From a bacterium (GTDB lineage Bacteria; Bacillota_I; Bacilli_A; Acholeplasmatales; JAEDCM01), in assembly GCA_024694145.1 (NCBI GenBank), contig JAILKD010000015.1, positions 1-33,684 on the forward strand: 33,684 nucleotides of DNA, in the 5' to 3' direction. A model generated the notes under the pieces. It saw only the letters and a list, made by a program, of their open reading frames with translations, was not told the origin of the DNA and searched no databases. Numbering within the stretch: the first letter of the stretch is position 1; each line of letters opens with the position of its first letter. Shown piece after piece: positions 29,770 through 33,684 of the stretch. Made by a program: the position numbers and the translations under genes.

Positions 29770-31377
29770 TTATTTTACAATTGGACCAGCACTTACTAAT
29801 GCTTTACCTTTTGCATTTCCTTCATATTTAACGAAGTTCTTGTTGAATCTATTAGCTAAATCAATTGCCTTAGTTTCCCAATCTTTAGCATTTGCATATG
29901 TATCTCTAGGATCTAGGATATTTGTTGCAACTCCTTCAAGTTCTGTTGGTACTTCGAAGTTGAAGTAAGGAATCTTCTTAGTTGGAGCTTTGTTAATAGC
30001 ACCATTTAGAATTGCGTCAATAATTCCTCTTGTATCTTTAATAGAAATACGTTTACCAGTTCCATTCCATCCAGTATTAACTAAGTAAGCTTTAGCTCCA
30101 TTAGCTTTCATCTTCTTAACTAATTCTTCTGCATATTTAGTTGGATGTAATTCAAGGAATGCTTGACCGAAGCAAGCACTAAATGTTGGAGTTGGTTCAG
30201 TAATACCACGTTCAGTACCAGCAAGTTTTGCAGTGAATCCTGATAAGAAATAATATTGAGTTTGTTCAGGAGTTAAAATTGATACTGGAGGTAATACTCC
30301 AAATGCATCTGCACTTAAGAAGATAACGTTCTTAGCAGCTGGTGCACTAGAAATAGGTTTAACAATATTCTTGATATGGTTAATTGGATAGCTTACACGA
30401 GTATTTTCAGTTACACTCTTATCAGCAAAATCAATTTTACCATTCTTATCAACTGTAACATTTTCTAGTAATGCATTTCTCTTAATTGCATTATAGATAT
30501 CAGGTTCTGATTCTTTATCAAGGTTAATAACTTTAGCATAGCATCCACCTTCAAAGTTGAATACGCCATTGTCATCCCATCCGTGTTCATCATCACCGAT
30601 TAATAAACGTTTAGGATCTGTAGAAAGTGTTGTTTTACCTGTTCCTGATAATCCGAAGAAAATAGCTGTATTTTGTCCATTCATATCAGTATTAGCAGAG
30701 CAGTGCATTGAAGCAATTCCCTTTAGTGGTAAATAGTAGTTCATCATTGAGAACATACCTTTCTTCATTTCTCCACCATACCAAGTATTGATAATTACTT
30801 GTTCTCTACTTGTAATGTTGAATACTACTGCAGTTTCACTATTTAATCCTAATTCTTTATAGTTAGTAACTTTTGCTTTAGAAGCATTGTAAACGATGAA
30901 ATCTGGTTCAAAGTTTTCTAATTCAGCTTCTGTTGGCTTAATGAACATATTCTTAACGAAATGAGCTTGCCAAGCAACTTCCATAATGAATCTAACTGCC
31001 ATTCTTGTGTCTTTATTAGCTCCACAGAATGCATCAACTACATAAAGTTTCTTTCCAGATAATTCTTTTTGAGCAATTTCTTTAACAGCCTTCCATGCTT
31101 CTTGACTAGCTGGATGGTTATCATTTTTATATTCATCAGATGTCCACCATACAGTATCTTTTGAATTTTCATCCATAACAATGAATTTATCTTTAGGTGA
31201 ACGTCCAGTATAAATACCAGTCATTACGTTAACAGTATCAAGTTCTGTTAATTGTCCCTTTTCATAGCCTTCAAGGTTTTTATCCATTTCATCCTTGAAT
31301 AAATCTTCATAACTTGGATTATAAATGATTTCTTTTACATTTGTAATTCCATACTTTGTTAAATCAATTTTTTTCAT
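29770..31377 (-). CDS. pckA: phosphoenolpyruvate carboxykinase (ATP)
   Basis: [46 protein letters not shown]. Confidence 0.98.
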   Translation of the reverse strand: MKKIDLTKYGITNVKEIIYNPSYEDLFKDEMDKNLEGYEKGQLTELDTVNVMTGIYTGRSPKDKFIVMDENSKDTVWWTSDEYKNDNHPASQEAWKAVKEIAQKELSGKKLYVVDAFCGANKDTRMAVRFIMEVAWQAHFVKNMFIKPTEAELENFEPDFIVYNASKAKVTNYKELGLNSETAVVFNITSREQVIINTWYGGEMKKGMFSMMNYYLPLKGIASMHCSANTDMNGQNTAIFFGLSGTGKTTLSTDPKRLLIGDDEHGWDDNGVFNFEGGCYAKVINLDKESEPDIYNAIKRNALLENVTVDKNGKIDFADKSVTENTRVSYPINHIKNIVKPISSAPAAKNVIFLSADAFGVLPPVSILTPEQTQYYFLSGFTAKLAGTERGITEPTPTFSACFGQAFLELHPTKYAEELVKKMKANGAKAYLVNTGWNGTGKRISIKDTRGIIDAILNGAINKAPTKKIPYFNFEVPTELEGVATNILDPRDTYANAKDWETKAIDLANRFNKNFVKYEGNAKGKALVSAGPIVK

Positions 31378-31436
31378 ATTTACCCTCCTATTGATTTCAA
31401 TGTATTTTTATTTATATAAAAATTCATTCCTCAATT

Positions 31437-31465
31437 ATTATATAATAAATGAATATCTATGTCAA
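31437..31465 (-). promoter_or_regulatory. pckA promoter TTGACA-17 bp-TATAAT
   Basis: consensus sigma-A hexamers with 17-bp spacer on minus strand. Confidence 0.85.
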
Positions 31466-31486
31466 TTTATGTATGAATAATTTTAA

Positions 31487-31516
31487 CAAAAAAATAAGTA
31501 GATAAAAATCTACTTA
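31487..31516 (-). terminator. intrinsic terminator of the decayed gene
   Basis: TAAGTAGAT-AAAA-ATCTACTTA then T-run on minus strand, overlapping the stop codon. Confidence 0.75.
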
Positions 31517-32085
31517 CTTATGATAATGTACTAATATTAAAATTGTATCTTTAGCAATTGCAATATTTTCTTTTTTTCTAATATTATAATCCATTATATC
31601 AATATTAGATTTATCTATAGGGCTATCTGTTGGTGAATCATTTAAAGATATAGCACTACTAATAGTATTAACTAATTTATCAGTGATATTTTTAGCACTA
31701 TCAATAACATTTGTTACGTTTGATGTAACAGTTGAAATAATACCTTGTTTTTTATCAACCTTAACTACAAAGCCTATTGGTAAATATTCATAATTGCTTG
31801 ATTCATATAAAGCATTCATAAATTCTAATTTTGAGTTAAATACTAAATCTTCTTTAATATCTATTAATTCCTTGTTTAATTATTTCAGCACTTAATTTTC
31901 AAGATTGGTCAAGTTATTAGTAACATTGGTAACGTTACCGTTTTTACCATAATTTGCATTGTAAATTGTTACCATAAAAAATCCATTATTGTTGTAGTAT
32001 TCAACATGGTAACATTCATCATTGAATAATCTTCCGTTTCATCAGTTATTTTCTTTAAGCCAAATCCACTGAGTGGCTTATGTGA
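31514..32085 (-). pseudogene. decayed gene of unknown function (frameshift plus two in-frame TAA)
   Basis: minus-strand frame ...NGRLFNDECYHVEYYNNNGFFMVTIYNANYGKNGNVTNVTNNLTNLEN*VLK*LNKELIDIKEDLVFNSKLEFMNALYE... is continuous with ORF 31514..31819; an adjacent frame upstream encodes SHKPLSGFGLKKITDETEDYSMMN. Confidence 0.65.
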
Positions 32086-32116
32086 CCAACATATTTTCAA
32101 TAAAGAAAAGAAACAA

Positions 32117-32395
32117 ATGAAGTATGAAGATTACATGAATGAATATGTTGAATTGGTTAAAAGATTTACCAAAACTCAAGACGAATATAATAAGCTCATG
32201 ACTGAACGGGTAAATAGAAATTGGAAATCCATTAAGCTTCAAGCATTCATCAATGAAATTAAAGCTACCGATGCACTAAATTTAGAATTTAACGATAAAC
32301 TTTTCAATTTAACAATAATCAACATAAAAGTATATAAAGATAGCCACCTCAAATTTAATTTCAAAGATGGCTCAATAATTGATATCGAACTCTAG
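32117..32395 (+). pseudogene. C-terminal fragment of a large serine recombinase
   Basis: coiled-coil region then FNDKLFNLTIINIKVYKDSHLKFNFKDGSIIDIEL, matching the C-terminal pattern of large serine recombinases; catalytic and zinc-ribbon parts absent. Confidence 0.65.
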
Positions 32396-32416
32396 TTAGT
32401 TTAGCTAGAGTTTTTT
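32388..32416 (+). terminator. intrinsic terminator after recombinase fragment
   Basis: AACTCTAG/CTAGAGTT stem followed by T-run on plus strand. Confidence 0.75.
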
Positions 32417-32924
32417 ACTTCATTTCTTTTTCAAATTCAAACATTCCTTCAAAATTATCATCAATAAAATCTTCTGGCATGTTTGGATCAGGATGATATT
32501 TATTTCAAAATTCAATAATATGGAATTTCAATCTATTAACATAAAAATGAATATTTCTAACATCAAAATATGGAGTACAAGTAATCCATTTTTTTGTTTC
32601 AGGATATAAAGATTCTATTTCTTTCCATATTGCTTGACCTATTTCTTTTGATTGTACTCCTACTTTAACAAATAAGAAATCTAAATGATTGAATTGAGTA
32701 TCTGGATTAATATTAACAATAGCACCTCCAAGAATAGAGTCATCATCATCTATCATTTCGTAAGCAAGTCCATTAGGATTATTTAAACAATCGTCAATAT
32801 CTTTTTCAAATAGAACTTGCTCTTCTTTTTGCTTAGTATATGATTCAAATCCATATTGAAATGCTTCTTGCATAAGCTTTTTAAATTCAATTACATCTTC
32901 TTTTCTTAATTTGATTAATTTCAT
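32415..32924 (-). CDS. GNAT-family N-acetyltransferase interrupted by in-frame TGA at 32505-32507
   Basis: ORF 32505..32924 ends ...FYVNRLKFHIIEF*; same frame continues NKYHPDPNMPEDFIDDNFEGMFEFEKEMK to TAA at 32415. Confidence 0.75.
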
Positions 32925-32940
32925 ATTTACCTCCTCAAAT

Positions 32941-33036
32941 AAAAAAGCTCGAAATAATGGTATTAACCAAATATTTCGAGCTCACTCGACACCTAATCAA
33001 CTATCGTGCTACGGCACTAGTTCTCCGGTGACCATT
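32941..33036 (-). ncRNA. structured leader RNA with terminator/antiterminator-like architecture upstream of GNAT gene (unassigned)
   Basis: terminator GCTCGAAATA/TATTTCGAGC + T6; mutually exclusive hairpin TCGAG-TGAG-CTCGA; upstream domain CACC/GGTG, AACTA/TAGTT, GTGC-CGTA-GCAC. Confidence 0.5.
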
Positions 33037-33047
33037 TTATAAAATTA

Positions 33048-33401
33048 TTAATTATGATGATGTTCTCCACTATGTGAACATGAATGCATCGCATTTGGAT
33101 TTCCAACTAGGCTACCATCTTTAAATTCCTTAATTACATCTTTAACATCTCCAAATGCTCCTGGAATCAATTTTAATCCAGCTGATTCTACTGCTTCAAC
33201 ACCATGAGAACCAATTCCACCACATATTAATGTGGATACACCAAGTGATTTTAAATATGGTGCTAGATCATGGTGAGAATATCCACCATTATCTATAATC
33301 TTTTCTTCACCAGTTTCTTCATGAAATAAATAAAAATACTCAGTTCTTCCAAAATGTTGGAATACAGAATTTGTTTCTTTATCATAAGTAATTGCTATCA
33401 T
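33048..33401 (-). CDS. dinitrogenase iron-molybdenum cofactor (NifX/NifB C-terminal-like) family protein
   Basis: MIAITYDKETNSVFQHFGRTEYFYLF, LGVSTLICGGIGSHGVEAVESAGLKLIPGAFGDVKDVIKEF, His/Cys-rich tail. Confidence 0.85.
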   Translation of the reverse strand: MIAITYDKETNSVFQHFGRTEYFYLFHEETGEEKIIDNGGYSHHDLAPYLKSLGVSTLICGGIGSHGVEAVESAGLKLIPGAFGDVKDVIKEFKDGSLVGNPNAMHSCSHSGEHHHN

Positions 33402-33537
33402 ATTATCTTCCCTCCCAATGAAATTACGTTTATATTATATCATAAAAACAACTATATTACTATTTTAATAGTAAAAATATCTGTTACGTGGGGTATTTAT
33501 AAAAATTTATAGTTCTTAAATAGTTCGTCTATAAGCT

Positions 33538-33684
33538 TCATGAAATGATTTTTACGTCAGGCCCAATTAATACATCATCTTCTATTTCAACAATGCCAGC
33601 AGAAAAGATAGTAGCTCCCTTATTTATAATTATATTTTTACCTAATTTAAGTCGAATACCAAAATCACAATAAAACGGAGATAC
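33538..33684 (-). pseudogene. hexapeptide-repeat (maltose/galactoside-type) O-acetyltransferase fragment, 3'-truncated and running off the window edge
   Basis: VSPFYCDFGIRLKLGKNIIINKGATIFSAGIVEIEDDVLIGPDVKIIS*; ORF stops where family members continue. Confidence 0.65.

Noticed and set aside
31921-32020. Cluster of GGTAAC/GTTACC palindromes (e.g. GGTAACGTTACC at 31928-31939) as an att site or operator array
   Set aside because: The same bases encode a clear minus-strand coding remnant (GNVTNVTNNLTN), so repeated Asn-Val-Thr codons explain the motif.
32030-32116. Extension of the recombinase frame upstream of ATG 32117 (VSSVIFFKPNPLSGLCDQHIF...)
   Set aside because: Opposite-strand frames look more convincingly coding (SHKPLSGFGLKKITDETEDY), and the shared KP.PLSG look arises from the CCACTGAGTGG palindrome. 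The junction is therefore placed around 32085-32117.
1-33684. Use of genetic code 4 (TGA = Trp) across the segment
   Set aside because: Large conserved genes with many tryptophans (ileS, pckA, glyQS, nrdD) are uninterrupted and use TGG. The TGA observation is kept only as a specific finding at the GNAT gene.
1-33684. CRISPR arrays, rRNA, tRNA genes, complete IS elements or toxin-antitoxin pairs
   Set aside because: None seen on either strand on reading; no supported candidates.

Overview
Low-GC Firmicutes/Mollicutes-like (Bacilli-type) chromosomal segment. Almost every real gene is on the minus strand. Order in window coordinates: recO(partial)-era-cdd-ybeY-phoH-rpsU-mtaB-rsmE-trmK-rpoD-dnaG-glyQS; solo CBM20 protein; N-domain-less clpB with a CIRCE; membrane protein; nrdG-nrdD; deoD-deoC; two uncharacterised proteins (one a lipoprotein); ileS with T-box; sepF-ylmE; ychF; proC; Sel1-repeat protein; nnr; TIGR04076-like protein; pckA. 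The last ~2.2 kb is accessory or degraded. It holds a decayed minus-strand gene, the C-terminal stump of a large serine recombinase (the only convincing plus-strand gene), a GNAT gene interrupted by an in-frame TGA, an unassigned structured RNA leader with terminator/antiterminator architecture, a NifX/NifB-type small protein and a truncated hexapeptide acetyltransferase. The first 40 nt are an exact inverted copy of nt 169-208, so the left edge is probably a fold-back chimera truncating recO. No complete new multi-gene defence or mobile system was found. The best leads are the structured leader, the in-frame TGA together with scarcity of TGA stops, tandem cre-like operators upstream of the CBM20 gene, and a DnaA-box cluster upstream of nrdDG. 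All homology calls are from recognition of the translated sequences; no database search was run.
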